NCBI GenBank assembly: GCA_032123675.1
Contig: JAQBEX010000154.1
Span: 1 to 16,638, forward strand
Direction of reading: 5' to 3'
DNA from: Prado023 sp032123675
GTDB lineage: Bacteria > Actinomycetota > Actinomycetes > S36-B12 > CAIYMF01
Length of the DNA: 16,638 nt
Each line of letters starts with the position of its first letter. Positions within the stretch are counted from its first letter, which is position 1. A program made the translations under genes and the position numbers. The notes under the pieces were generated by a model, which saw only the letters and a list, made by a program, of their open reading frames with translations, was not told where the DNA came from and ran no database searches. Of this stretch, positions 1 to 7,177 are shown piece after piece.

Positions 1-1154
1 GCCAGGACCTCGCCGTCCGTGGTGGCCAGATCCTCGAGGTCGACCACGAGGGTGTCGCCCTGCTCGGCGGCGAGCCCCACCGCGGAGACCTCGCCGGTGC
101 CCGCGCCCCAGGTGCCGCGCACCGAGACGGAGACGGGCGAACCTGCGGCTTCCAGCCAACCGGCCACCTCCCCGGCGGCCGCGATCCGTACCGGTGGTTG
201 TGCCTGCGTGCCAGGCCCCAGGGCCGCTGGGCCGCCCGCCGCACCGTCAGCACCGTCCGTGCCGGGGAACGTGTCGAACAGCCGTTCGCGCAGCACCCGG
301 AACTGCAGGGCGTCGAAGACCTCGTGGACCTCGGACCGCTCGAAGTCCACCCGCTCGGTGTCCGCCAGCCCAACCGGCAGGGGGACGTCGCTGACCAGCT
401 CGGTCAGCGCGCGGTTGGTCTCGATCTGGCCGATGTGCGACCGAAGCGCCTCCCCCACCTTGCCCCGGACCTCGTCGGCATGCCTGATCAGCTCGCTGAG
501 GCTGCCGTACTGGCTGATCCACTTCGTGGCGGTCTTCTCCCCGACGCTGGGCACCGACGGCAGGTTGTCGCTGGGGTCACCGCGCAGGGCGGCGAAGTCC
601 GGGTACTGAGCCGGCGTGAGGCCGTACTTGGCCAGCACGGCATCCGGTGTCATCCGAGCCAGGTCCGAGACGCCCTTGCGCGGGTACAGCACCGTGGTGT
701 CGGCATTGATCAGCTGGAACGCGTCGCGGTCACCGGAGATGATCAGCGTCTCGAAGCCCTCCGCGCCTGCCTCGCGAGCCAGAGTCGCGATGATGTCGTC
801 GGCCTCGTAGCCGTCCACCTCGATCGCGGGGATCCGCAGGGCGCCGAGCACCTCCTGGATCAGCGCGACCTGGCCACGGAAGGGCTCCGGGGAGCTGGCC
901 CGGTTGGCCTTGTAGTCCGGGTACCGCTCGGTGCGGAACGTCTGGCGCGACACGTCGAAGGCCACCGCCACATGCGTTGGCGCCTCGTCGCGCAGGGTGT
1001 TGATCAGCATCGAGGTGAACCCGTACACCGCATTGGTGGGTTGACCGGTGGTTGTCGAGAAGTTCTCGACCGGCAGCGCGTAGAAGGCCCGATAGGCCAA
1101 CGAGTGCCCATCGAGCAGCAGGAGGCGGGGGCGGGCCGGCTTCGTGGGGGTCAC
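1..1154 (-). CDS. polA: DNA polymerase I, N-terminal part (5'-3' exonuclease domain), truncated by window edge
   Basis: DNA polymerase I removes RNA primers and fills gaps during lagging-strand synthesis and excision repair. The 384 codons present run off the left edge and cover the 5'-3' exonuclease (FEN-like) domain and the start of the next domain. Visible motifs are LLLLDGHSLAYRAF (metal-binding D15), AFDVSRQTFRTERYPDYKANR near 65-85 (D67), EADD at 117-120, SGDRD at 140-144 and the helix-hairpin-helix region GDPSDNLPSVPSVGEK at 192-207, all typical acidic metal ligands and DNA contacts of the family. The start is taken as GTG at 1154-1152 because the conserved LLLLDGHSLAYRAF follows 10 residues later. 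There is no SD; TAGGAT lies exactly six bases upstream, so the mRNA may be leaderless. It is divergent from the thioesterase gene. Identity is near certain; the polymerase domain is outside the window. Confidence 0.96.
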   Translation of the reverse strand, partial: MTPTKPARPRLLLLDGHSLAYRAFYALPVENFSTTTGQPTNAVYGFTSMLINTLRDEAPTHVAVAFDVSRQTFRTERYPDYKANRASSPEPFRGQVALIQEVLGALRIPAIEVDGYEADDIIATLAREAGAEGFETLIISGDRDAFQLINADTTVLYPRKGVSDLARMTPDAVLAKYGLTPAQYPDFAALRGDPSDNLPSVPSVGEKTATKWISQYGSLSELIRHADEVRGKVGEALRSHIGQIETNRALTELVSDVPLPVGLADTERVDFERSEVHEVFDALQFRVLRERLFDTFPGTDGADGAAGGPAALGPGTQAQPPVRIAAAGEVAGWLEAAGSPVSVSVRGTWGAGTGEVSAVGLAAEQGDTLVVDLEDLATTDGEVL

Positions 1155-1160
1155 CGCTTG

Positions 1161-1166
1161 ATCCTA
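1161..1166 (-). promoter_or_regulatory. Predicted -10 element of polA (leaderless start)
   Basis: TAGGAT on the minus strand fits the actinobacterial TANNNT -10 pattern. It is followed by six bases (CAAGCG) and then the polA GTG, so the predicted transcription start falls on the start codon. No convincing -35 hexamer is visible; the upstream DNA is a G-rich repeat tract. Confidence 0.45.
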
Positions 1167-1172
1167 CGGGCG

Positions 1173-1229
1173 CCCGCTCACCCCCGGCCGCACCCCCGCT
1201 CACCCCCGCTCGCCCACGGCCTCACCCCC
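1173..1229 (-). repeat. G-run tract, potential G-quadruplex upstream of polA
   Basis: On the minus strand there are G5 runs at 1225-1229, 1203-1207, 1193-1197 and 1181-1185, plus G3 runs at 1213-1215 and 1173-1175. The runs between 1215 and 1173 are separated by 5, 5, 7 and 5 bases, which satisfies the usual G3+N1-7 pattern. On the plus strand this reads as imperfect copies of CTCACCCCCGCTCG (exact copies at 1199-1212 and 1221-1234, 22 bases apart). Confidence 0.6.
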
Positions 1230-1245
1230 GCTCGACCTCCCGCTC

Positions 1246-1291
1246 CTCCGCCGTGCCCTCCCCCTCCGCCGTGCCCTCCCCCTCCGCCGTG
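1246..1291 (+). repeat. 18-bp tandem repeat, about 2.6 copies
   Basis: CTCCGCCGTG occurs at 1246-1255, 1264-1273 and 1282-1291, an exact 18-base period; the eight bases between the copies (CCCTCCCC) are also conserved between copies one and two. The third copy forms most of the left arm of the 18-bp inverted repeat at 1283-1339. The tract is non-coding and pyrimidine-rich on the plus strand. Confidence 0.85.
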
Positions 1292-1339
1292 GTCGTCGAT
1301 ATGGCGCATCCAATCCGTCGAATCGACTACCACGGCGGA
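1283..1339. promoter_or_regulatory. Near-perfect 18-bp inverted repeat (candidate operator or RNA hairpin)
   Basis: The left arm TCCGCCGTGGTCGTCGAT (1283-1300) and right arm ATCGACTACCACGGCGGA (1322-1339) are complementary at 17 of 18 positions, with a 21-base spacer. The right arm ends three bases before the predicted -10 hexamer of the thioesterase gene, so it overlaps the spacer and -35 zone of that promoter. This is the position of an operator. No gene for a DNA-binding repressor lies next to it, so the binding factor, if any, is unknown. Confidence 0.6.
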
Positions 1340-1342
1340 AGC

Positions 1343-1348
1343 TAGGCT
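1343..1348 (+). promoter_or_regulatory. Predicted -10 element of the thioesterase gene (leaderless start)
   Basis: TAGGCT matches TANNNT and is followed by six bases and the ATG at 1355. No SD precedes the ATG. The arrangement mirrors the one before polA on the other strand. Confidence 0.45.
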
Positions 1349-1354
1349 CTGAGC

Positions 1355-1870
1355 ATGTCCTCCGGCACCCCCGAGTCCCCGGTCACCCCCGCGTCCCCAG
1401 CCCCTGCCGCGGCGACCCCTGGCGCCGCGAAAGCGCACGCCTCAGCGGTGCTGCCGACGGACGAGGCCCAGCTCGCGGTCATCGACGCCCTGCGTTCGGT
1501 CGGGATGGGCGCCCTTGCCGACCGGATGGGGATCGAGCTGCTGGAGGTGGGCGCGGAGCGAACCGTGGCCCGGATGCCCGTCGAGGGCAACACGCAGCCC
1601 TATGGGCTCCTGCACGGCGGGGCGTCCGCAGTGCTCGCCGAGTCCATCGGCTCGATCGCCTCGGCCCTGCACGCCGCACCGGATCGGATCGCCCTCGGCC
1701 TGGAGCTGAACTGCACCCACCACAAGGCGATGCGCGATGGCTACGTGATCGGCACCGCCACCCCGCTCGTGCGCGGTCGCAGCGTCGCCTCGTATGCCAT
1801 CAGCATCACCGACGAGGACGGCGCCCCGGTCTGCACCGCCCGCCTGACCTGCCTGCTGCGCGAGCGGTGA
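1355..1870 (+). CDS. Hotdog-fold acyl-CoA thioesterase, PaaI/YdiI (MenI-like) family
   Basis: This 171-residue protein belongs to the hotdog thioesterases that hydrolyse acyl- or aroyl-CoA in the cytoplasm. The core GLLHGGASAVLAESIGSIAS (residues 84-103) closely resembles the E. coli YdiI/EntH type, with the H87-G-G turn and E96 at the place of the catalytic acid; LELNCTHHKAMRDG (117-129) and the terminal strand TARLTCLL complete the fold. In this subfamily known substrates include 1,4-dihydroxy-2-naphthoyl-CoA (menaquinone pathway), but nothing here fixes the substrate. The first 35 residues are Pro/Ala-rich and precede the domain; they are kept because the -10-like TAGGCT lies six bases before ATG 1355. 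A start at GTG 1449 would give a family-typical length of about 140. It probably shares a transcript with the DUF554 gene 40 bases downstream. Confidence 0.88.
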   Translation: MSSGTPESPVTPASPAPAAATPGAAKAHASAVLPTDEAQLAVIDALRSVGMGALADRMGIELLEVGAERTVARMPVEGNTQPYGLLHGGASAVLAESIGSIASALHAAPDRIALGLELNCTHHKAMRDGYVIGTATPLVRGRSVASYAISITDEDGAPVCTARLTCLLRER

Positions 1871-1910
1871 ACGGCGCCCGGCCCGGACCCCGGCGCACGG
1901 GGAGTCCGCG

Positions 1911-2774
1911 ATGATCGGCCTGGGCACGGTCATCAACATCATCGCGATCCTGATCGGGTCCGCCGTCGGGGTCGCCCTCGGCCACCGGCTGCCACAGCGG
2001 ACCCGTGATGTGGTCACCGACGGTCTCGGACTGCTCACGCTCCTCGTGGCTGCGCTGTCGGCCGCCGCCGTGCTGGATCCATCTGTGTCGCAGGCCGTCG
2101 GCGCAGCAGGGATCCTGATCGTGCTGGGCTCGCTGCTCATCGGCGGCATCATCGGCTCGTTGCTGAGCATCGAGGCTCGGCTCGAGGGGCTCGGGGAGAG
2201 GATCCGCGGCCGACTGTCGCGACGGGTCGCGGTCGACGAGCTCGCAGGGTCCGGCTCCCGGGCCGAGGTGTCGGCCGATGGCCCGGTCGATGGCCCGATC
2301 GACGTCGAGGTCGAGGGCGCCCTCGCCGACCCGGACCCCGGCGGGTCCGGTGCCGACGGGGCCGGGAGCACGTTCGTCGAGGGCTTCGTGACCGCATCGC
2401 TCGTGTTCTGCGTGGGCCCCCTTGCGATCCTGGGCGCGCTCTCCGACGGTCTGGGCCTCGGAATCGACCAACTTGCGCTGAAGTCGGTCATGGACGGATT
2501 CGCCTCGATCGCGTTCGCCGCGAGTCTGGGGTGGGGCGTGGCGGCCAGTGCCCTGGTCGTCGGCGTCTACCAGGGGACCCTCACCGTGCTCGGGTGGGCG
2601 CTGGGGTCGGTCCTGAGCAGCGCGCAGATCTCGCTGCTCACCGCGACCGGCGGGTTGCTGCTCGTGGGCATCGCGCTGCGGCTGCTCCGGATCCGGCACA
2701 TCCCCGTGGGCGACCTGCTGCCTGCCCTGATCGTGGCCCCCATCCTCACGGCAATCGTCGCCACCTTCTCCTGA
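1911..2774 (+). CDS. DUF554 family integral membrane protein
   Basis: A 287-residue polytopic membrane protein of the DUF554 (YdfK-like) family, whose function is unknown. Hydrophobic segments lie near residues 2-23, 38-55, 62-85, 157-178, 197-228, 233-256 and 262-286. The family signatures GLGTVINIIAILIGSAVG at the start and FVEGFVTASLVFCVGPLAILG at 155-174 are clear. Family members I know are about 230 residues; the excess sits in a hydrophilic loop (about 87-153) containing an acidic Gly/Asp/Pro-rich stretch at about 120-152. ATG 1911 is preceded by GGGGAG at a normal SD distance. It follows the thioesterase by 40 bases on the same strand, so co-transcription is likely, but a functional link is not evident. 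Confidence 0.88.
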   Translation: MIGLGTVINIIAILIGSAVGVALGHRLPQRTRDVVTDGLGLLTLLVAALSAAAVLDPSVSQAVGAAGILIVLGSLLIGGIIGSLLSIEARLEGLGERIRGRLSRRVAVDELAGSGSRAEVSADGPVDGPIDVEVEGALADPDPGGSGADGAGSTFVEGFVTASLVFCVGPLAILGALSDGLGLGIDQLALKSVMDGFASIAFAASLGWGVAASALVVGVYQGTLTVLGWALGSVLSSAQISLLTATGGLLLVGIALRLLRIRHIPVGDLLPALIVAPILTAIVATFS

Positions 2775-2999
2775 CCGCGCGCCGCCGCCCGTTCGGATGC
2801 GCCCAGCACGGTCAGCCTCACGATGCCTCGCGAACGCCCGGGACCGAGCCGCCCGCCGGCACCCCGCTGCAAGATGCAACACGGGCGATACGCCGATTCT
2901 GCCCCATAAGCGGTACTGGCCTACCCATGTCGCGTACACTCCCGAAACCAATGGGCGGTCATCGGAACCGGCCGGGATCGTTCAGGCTGGGGTGCAACA
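2775..2999. other. Non-coding interval upstream of livH
   Basis: This 225-base gap after the DUF554 gene holds no supported gene. It contains a candidate -10 (TACACT, 2935-2940) and a weak hairpin CGGT/ACCG (loop of seven, around 2956-2970) that would lie in the livH leader. No U-tract terminator follows the DUF554 gene. Confidence 0.6.
2935..2940 (+). promoter_or_regulatory. Possible -10 element of the livHMGF operon
   Basis: TACACT fits TANNNT and would start a transcript near 2947, giving a leader of about 50 bases to livH. The -35 region at the right distance (around 2911-2918) shows no good match to TTGACA, so this is tentative. Confidence 0.35.
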
Positions 3000-4280
3000 G
3001 TGGTGATGAACACGGTCTTGCGACGGATACTGCTGATGATCGTCGCGGTGGCTGCACTTGGCGGTCCGATCATCGCAGGCATCAGCCCGGCCGCGGCTGC
3101 CGACGAGCTGGAATTGCGCGGGACCCTGAGCAACCCCGAAGGAGAGCCGGTCCCGGGTGTGCGGATCGAGGTCAGCGCCGAGACCGGTTTCACAGAAACC
3201 GGCACCAGCGACTCGGAGGGCACGTGGGCCGTGCTGCTGCCCGGTGCAGCCACGTACACCGTCCTGCTGATCGAGGACTCGCTGCCGCCGGACCTGGGAC
3301 TTCGCGATCCGGAGCGAAATCCACTCACGCTGAACGTCCTCTCGCGCTCCAAGACCGTCCAGTTCCCGCTGGGTGAGGAAGCCGGGGGCGGTAGCCAATG
3401 GACCAGCCGGGCACTCCAGTTGTTGGTGGACGGCCTGGCGTTCGGCCTGATCCTTGCCCTTGCGGGTGTGGGGCTGTCGCTGGTGTTCGGCACCACGGGG
3501 CTGACCAACTTCGCACACGGCGACCTGATGACCTTCGGGGCGCTGGCCGCGCTCGTGTTCAACAACTACATCGGACTGCCGCTCGTGGTGGCGGCCGCCC
3601 TGGCCCTGGTGCTGGCAGTGGGCTTCGGGTGGGCCCAGGACCGAGGCCTCTGGCGGCCCCTGCGCCGACGCGGGACGGGCCTGATCGCGATGCTCGTGGT
3701 CTCGATCGGCTTCGGGATCCTCCTGCGCTACTCCTACCTGTTCGTCTTCGGCGGCAGCACCACCCAGTACGCCGAGTACTCGGGGCAGGCTGGCCTCGAA
3801 CTGGGACCGATCTCGATCACCCCGAAGTCCCTGGTCGCGTCCAGCCTGGCGATCATCGCCCTGCTTGCGACGATCGCGTGGCTGCAGAGATCACGGATGG
3901 GCAAGGCCAGCCGCGCGATCGCCGACAACCCTGGCCTGGCGTCTGCCTCGGGTATCGATGTCGAGCAGGTGATCAGCCGGGTCTGGATCATCGGCACGAC
4001 TCTGGCGGCCCTCGGCGGGATCATCTACTCCCTGAGCAACGGGGTGACCTGGATCCAGGGCTTCCAGGTCCTGCTCCTGGTGTTCGCCGGGGTCATCGTC
4101 GGTGGGCTGGGAACCGCCTACGGCGCGCTCGTCGGCTGCCTGCTGGTTGGCGTGCTGATCCAGATGTCGACCCTGTTCATCCCGCCGGAGTTGAAGAACC
4201 TGGGGGCGCTGGTGTTCCTGATCCTGATCCTCCTGGTCAGACCGCAGGGCATCTTCGGCCGAGCCGAACGGATCGGGTGA
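3000..4280 (+). CDS. livH: Branched-chain amino-acid ABC permease LivH with N-terminal secreted Ig-like domain
   Basis: One of the two membrane subunits of a branched-chain (or related) amino-acid ABC importer. Residues 138-426 form the permease: repeated hydrophobic helices, the family motif GLTNFAHGDLMTFGAL (167-182), GLASASGIDVEQV in the cytoplasmic loop and the ending VRPQGIFGR. Unusually, the permease is preceded by a signal-peptide-like segment (RRILLMIVAVAALGGPIIAG, then ISPAAAADE) and a beta-rich domain at about 36-123 with GTLSNPEGEPVPGVRIEVS, TGTSDSEGTWAVLLPG and YTVLL, typical of carboxypeptidase regulatory-like (CarboxypepD_reg) domains. E. coli LivH has no such part. GTG 3000, GTG 3003 and ATG 3006 are all possible starts; 3000 has the best spacing to a GGGG-containing SD. 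It is the first gene of the operon, seven bases before livM. Confidence 0.93.
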   Translation: MVMNTVLRRILLMIVAVAALGGPIIAGISPAAAADELELRGTLSNPEGEPVPGVRIEVSAETGFTETGTSDSEGTWAVLLPGAATYTVLLIEDSLPPDLGLRDPERNPLTLNVLSRSKTVQFPLGEEAGGGSQWTSRALQLLVDGLAFGLILALAGVGLSLVFGTTGLTNFAHGDLMTFGALAALVFNNYIGLPLVVAAALALVLAVGFGWAQDRGLWRPLRRRGTGLIAMLVVSIGFGILLRYSYLFVFGGSTTQYAEYSGQAGLELGPISITPKSLVASSLAIIALLATIAWLQRSRMGKASRAIADNPGLASASGIDVEQVISRVWIIGTTLAALGGIIYSLSNGVTWIQGFQVLLLVFAGVIVGGLGTAYGALVGCLLVGVLIQMSTLFIPPELKNLGALVFLILILLVRPQGIFGRAERIG

Positions 4281-4287
4281 GGTAGTC

Positions 4288-5271
4288 ATGGACTGGAACA
4301 TCATCTTCGGCCAGGCCCTCACGCAGGGCCTGGGAGTGCAGGCGATCATCTACGCGCTGGCCGCCATCGGGCTCAACATCCACTTCGGCTACACGGGCCT
4401 GCTCAACTTCGGCCAGGCGGGATTCCTCGCTGTCGGCGCGTACGCCCTCGGCGTGACCGTGGCCACGTTCGGGCAGTCCCTGTGGCTAGGCGTCGCGTTC
4501 GGCCTACTCGGCTCGGTCATCCTTGCCCTGCTGCTCGGTGTGCCGACCCTGCGGCTGCGCGCTGACTACCTGGCGATCGTGACGATCGCCTCAGCGGAGA
4601 TCATCCGGTTGATCGCTCGCTCGGTGACGTTCCGGGACACATTCGGCGGGTCCGACGGCATCAACGGCTTCGCCGACGAGTTCTACGCACTGAACCCCTT
4701 CTCCTCGGGCCTGGTGTGGGGCCCGGTCTCGCTGACCCCCAACAAGCTGTGGATCACGGTCGTCGGGTGGGTCCTGGTGGCAGTCTCGCTGCTGCTCGTG
4801 TTCCTCGCGATGCGATCACCCTGGGGGCGTGTGCTCAAGGGGATCCGCGAGGACGAGGAGGCCGTGCGCAGCCTCGGGAAGAACGTCTTCGCCTACAAGA
4901 TCCAGGCGCTGATCTTCGGCGGGCTGATCGGAACGCTGGGCGGGTTCGTCTTCGCCCTGTCGAACCAGTCGGTGCAGCCCGACAACTACGCCACCACGAT
5001 CACCTTCTTCGCCTGGGCGGTGCTGATCCTCGGTGGCGCCGCACGGGTGTTCGGACCTGTGCTCGGTGCAGTGATCTTCTGGTTCCTGCTGATCTTCATC
5101 AACCTCCTGCTCTCCGAGGCTGTGCGGGCGGGCTACATCACGATCATCAGCAGCACGCAGGTCGGCCAGATCCGGTTCATCCTGTTGGGCCTATCCCTGA
5201 TGCTCCTGATGATCTACCGGCCCCAGGGCATCCTCGGCGACAAGAAGGAGTTGGCTCTCGATGCCCGATGA
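4288..5271 (+). CDS. livM: Branched-chain amino-acid ABC permease LivM
   Basis: The second membrane subunit of the importer, 327 residues, expected to pair with LivH. The LivM signature GLNIHFGYTGLLNFGQAGFLAVGAYALGV lies at about 28-56; the cytoplasmic coupling loop SPWGRVLKGIREDEEAVRSLGKNVFAYKIQAL (about 177-208) contains the EAA-like contact region for the ATPases, and the C-terminus has the usual YRPQGILG. About nine hydrophobic segments are visible. ATG 4288 is preceded by GAGGTAG close to the end of livH, and its last 11 bases overlap the start of livG, so translation is probably coupled. Length and motifs are normal for the family. Confidence 0.96.
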   Translation: MDWNIIFGQALTQGLGVQAIIYALAAIGLNIHFGYTGLLNFGQAGFLAVGAYALGVTVATFGQSLWLGVAFGLLGSVILALLLGVPTLRLRADYLAIVTIASAEIIRLIARSVTFRDTFGGSDGINGFADEFYALNPFSSGLVWGPVSLTPNKLWITVVGWVLVAVSLLLVFLAMRSPWGRVLKGIREDEEAVRSLGKNVFAYKIQALIFGGLIGTLGGFVFALSNQSVQPDNYATTITFFAWAVLILGGAARVFGPVLGAVIFWFLLIFINLLLSEAVRAGYITIISSTQVGQIRFILLGLSLMLLMIYRPQGILGDKKELALDAR

Positions 5272-6175
5272 CACCCAGGCACAGGCGAGCAACACCCGGA
5301 CCATCACCCCGACGGTGGCCGCCGTGCGGGAGGCACTGAACGGCGTCAGCAACGAGCCCGGGGCGGCCAAGCCGGACCCGATCCTGGTCGGGTCCACGAT
5401 CAAGAGGGCCTTCGGCGGCCTGGTCGCGGTCGAAGTCGACCACCTCGAGGTCCAGCGCGGAAGCATCACGGCACTCATCGGCCCCAATGGCGCGGGCAAG
5501 ACCACGCTGTTCAACCTGCTGACGGGCTTCGACCAGCCGAGCTCTGGATCCTGGCAGTTCGAGGGCCGGGAGCTAGCGCACATGCGCCCGTACAAGGTCG
5601 CCCGGCTCGGGATGGTCCGGACCTTCCAACTGACCAAGGCGCTGTCCCGGATGACCGTCCTGGACAATATGCGCCTCGGGGCCACCGGCCAGCGCGGCGA
5701 GGCGTTCTTCGCCGGCCTGGTCAAGGCGCTGTGGGGCGGCCAGGAGGCGGCGAACACCACCCGCGCCCGGGAGATCCTCAGCCGGTTCAACCTCGCGGAG
5801 AAGTCCGACGACTTCGCCGGGAGCCTCTCTGGCGGTCAGCGCAAGCTGCTCGAGATGGCGCGCGCCCTGATGACGAACCCGGTCATGGTGATGCTGGACG
5901 AGCCCATGGCTGGCGTGAACCCGGCGCTGACGCAGTCGCTGCTGGGCCACATCAAGGACCTGCGCGAGCAAGGCATGACCGTGATGTTCGTCGAGCACGA
6001 CATGGACATGGTGCGCGACATCAGCGACTGGGTCATCGTCATGGCTCAGGGACGGATCATCGCCGAGGGCCCCCCGGAGGTGGTCATGGCCGACCGCGTC
6101 GTGGTCGACGCCTACCTCGGGGCCCATCACGACCAGGCTCTCACTGAGTCCGGCGACAGCCTTCAGGAGGAATGA
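5261..6175 (+). CDS. livG: Branched-chain amino-acid ABC ATPase LivG
   Basis: One of two ATPases that power the importer from the cytoplasmic face. All ABC motifs are intact in the 304 residues: Walker A GPNGAGKTT (74-82), Q-loop Q123 in RTFQLTKAL, signature LSGGQ (189-193), Walker B VMVMLDEP (D213, E214) and the switch histidine H246 in FVEHDMDMV. The long insert after the Q-loop and PMAGVNP are characteristic of LivG. About 45 residues precede the first strand of the domain (STIKRAFGGLVAV), longer than typical LivG; they are Thr/Ala-rich with no recognisable domain. ATG 5261 is supported by AAGGAG 11 bases upstream. The gene overlaps livM by 11 bases and livF by four. Confidence 0.96.
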   Translation: MPDDTQAQASNTRTITPTVAAVREALNGVSNEPGAAKPDPILVGSTIKRAFGGLVAVEVDHLEVQRGSITALIGPNGAGKTTLFNLLTGFDQPSSGSWQFEGRELAHMRPYKVARLGMVRTFQLTKALSRMTVLDNMRLGATGQRGEAFFAGLVKALWGGQEAANTTRAREILSRFNLAEKSDDFAGSLSGGQRKLLEMARALMTNPVMVMLDEPMAGVNPALTQSLLGHIKDLREQGMTVMFVEHDMDMVRDISDWVIVMAQGRIIAEGPPEVVMADRVVVDAYLGAHHDQALTESGDSLQEE

Positions 6176-7047
6176 TGCGGCCGATCGATCCCGAGCACGG
6201 TCCGCAGGACGTGGAGCCGGGCTCCCCGGAGTTCATGCGTGAGTTGCAGGTCGACGCCTCGATGGACATCAAGGCCCATGGAGCAACGGAGCTGGTCGAC
6301 CGCACCAAGCACGAGACCGCCAGCGCCGGTGCGCTGGTCATCGCCGACGACCTTGTGGCCGGCTACCTGCCGGGGGTGAACATCCTCACCGGGTGCGACT
6401 TCTACGCCCACGACGGTGAGATGGTGGGGATCATCGGCCCCAACGGAGCCGGGAAGTCCACCCTCCTCAAGGCACTGTTCGGCCTGGTGAAGATCAGCAG
6501 CGGCCAGGTGACGCTGCGCGGGGAGGAGGTCACGAACCTGCGCGCCGACAAACTGGTGAAACTCGGGGTCGGCTTCGTCCCCCAGACCAACAACGTCTTC
6601 CCGTCCTTGACCATCGAGGAGAACATGCAGATGGGCGGCTACCAGGAGCCCGACAAGGTGCCCGAGCGTTTCGCCAAGGTGGCCGACATCTTCCCCGCGC
6701 TGGCCGATCGCCGCCGACAGCGCGCCGGGACGCTCTCCGGTGGCGAGCGCCAGATGGTGGCCATGGGTCGCGCCCTCATGATGGAGCCCAGCGTGCTGCT
6801 GCTCGACGAACCCAGCGCCGGTCTCTCGCCGCAGCTGCAGGACGAGGTCTTCGTCCGGGTCAAGGCCATCAACGCAACGGGGGTGACCGTGATCATGGTC
6901 GAGCAGAACGCGCGTCGGTGCCTGCAGATCGTCGACCGTGGATACGTGCTGGACCAGGGCCGCAACGCCTACACCGGGACTGGCCGCAGCTTGGCGAACG
7001 ACCCCAAGGTCATCGAGCTCTACTTGGGGACCCTGGCCAAGGCCTGA
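6172..7047 (+). CDS. livF: Branched-chain amino-acid ABC ATPase LivF
   Basis: The partner ATPase of LivG, 291 residues. Walker A is GPNGAGKST (89-97), the Q-loop Q138 is in FVPQTNNVFPSLTIEENM (a LivF hallmark), the signature is LSGGE (188-192), Walker B is LLLDEPSAGLSP (D212, E213), and the switch position is Q245 in MVEQNARR, as is usual in LivF rather than a defect. The first 53 or so residues precede the domain and are charged and low in hydrophobicity, an extension not seen in standard LivF (about 235 residues). The start overlaps the livG stop in an ATGATG; the second ATG (6175) has better spacing from AGGAGG at 6165-6170, so the protein may begin one Met later. It is the last gene of the plus-strand operon. 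Confidence 0.95.
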   Translation: MMRPIDPEHGPQDVEPGSPEFMRELQVDASMDIKAHGATELVDRTKHETASAGALVIADDLVAGYLPGVNILTGCDFYAHDGEMVGIIGPNGAGKSTLLKALFGLVKISSGQVTLRGEEVTNLRADKLVKLGVGFVPQTNNVFPSLTIEENMQMGGYQEPDKVPERFAKVADIFPALADRRRQRAGTLSGGERQMVAMGRALMMEPSVLLLDEPSAGLSPQLQDEVFVRVKAINATGVTVIMVEQNARRCLQIVDRGYVLDQGRNAYTGTGRSLANDPKVIELYLGTLAKA

Positions 7048-7177
7048 AGCGTCGCAGCGCCCCTCGGGCAGTCTGCAACGGTGGCGGGCGGAACTCCCCC
7101 GGTGCCATCCACCGACGCGGCTCCGACCGCGCGCTTCTCGTGCGCCGGGTCGGACCGGGGCCGTGCCGAGCTCTTGG

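Noticed and set aside
1246..1291. CRISPR-like repeats
   Set aside because: The unit is an 18-bp direct tandem without unique spacers, so it is a simple tandem repeat.
198..1352. Long open frame on the plus strand opposite polA
   Set aside because: The minus strand encodes an unambiguous DNA polymerase I exonuclease domain; the antisense frame is Pro/Arg/Gly/Val-rich as expected from high G+C codon bias and resembles nothing.
2893..2900. CGATTCTG upstream of livH as a third copy of the aroC/peptidase promoter motif
   Set aside because: It would drive the minus strand, where no gene follows, and only eight bases match.
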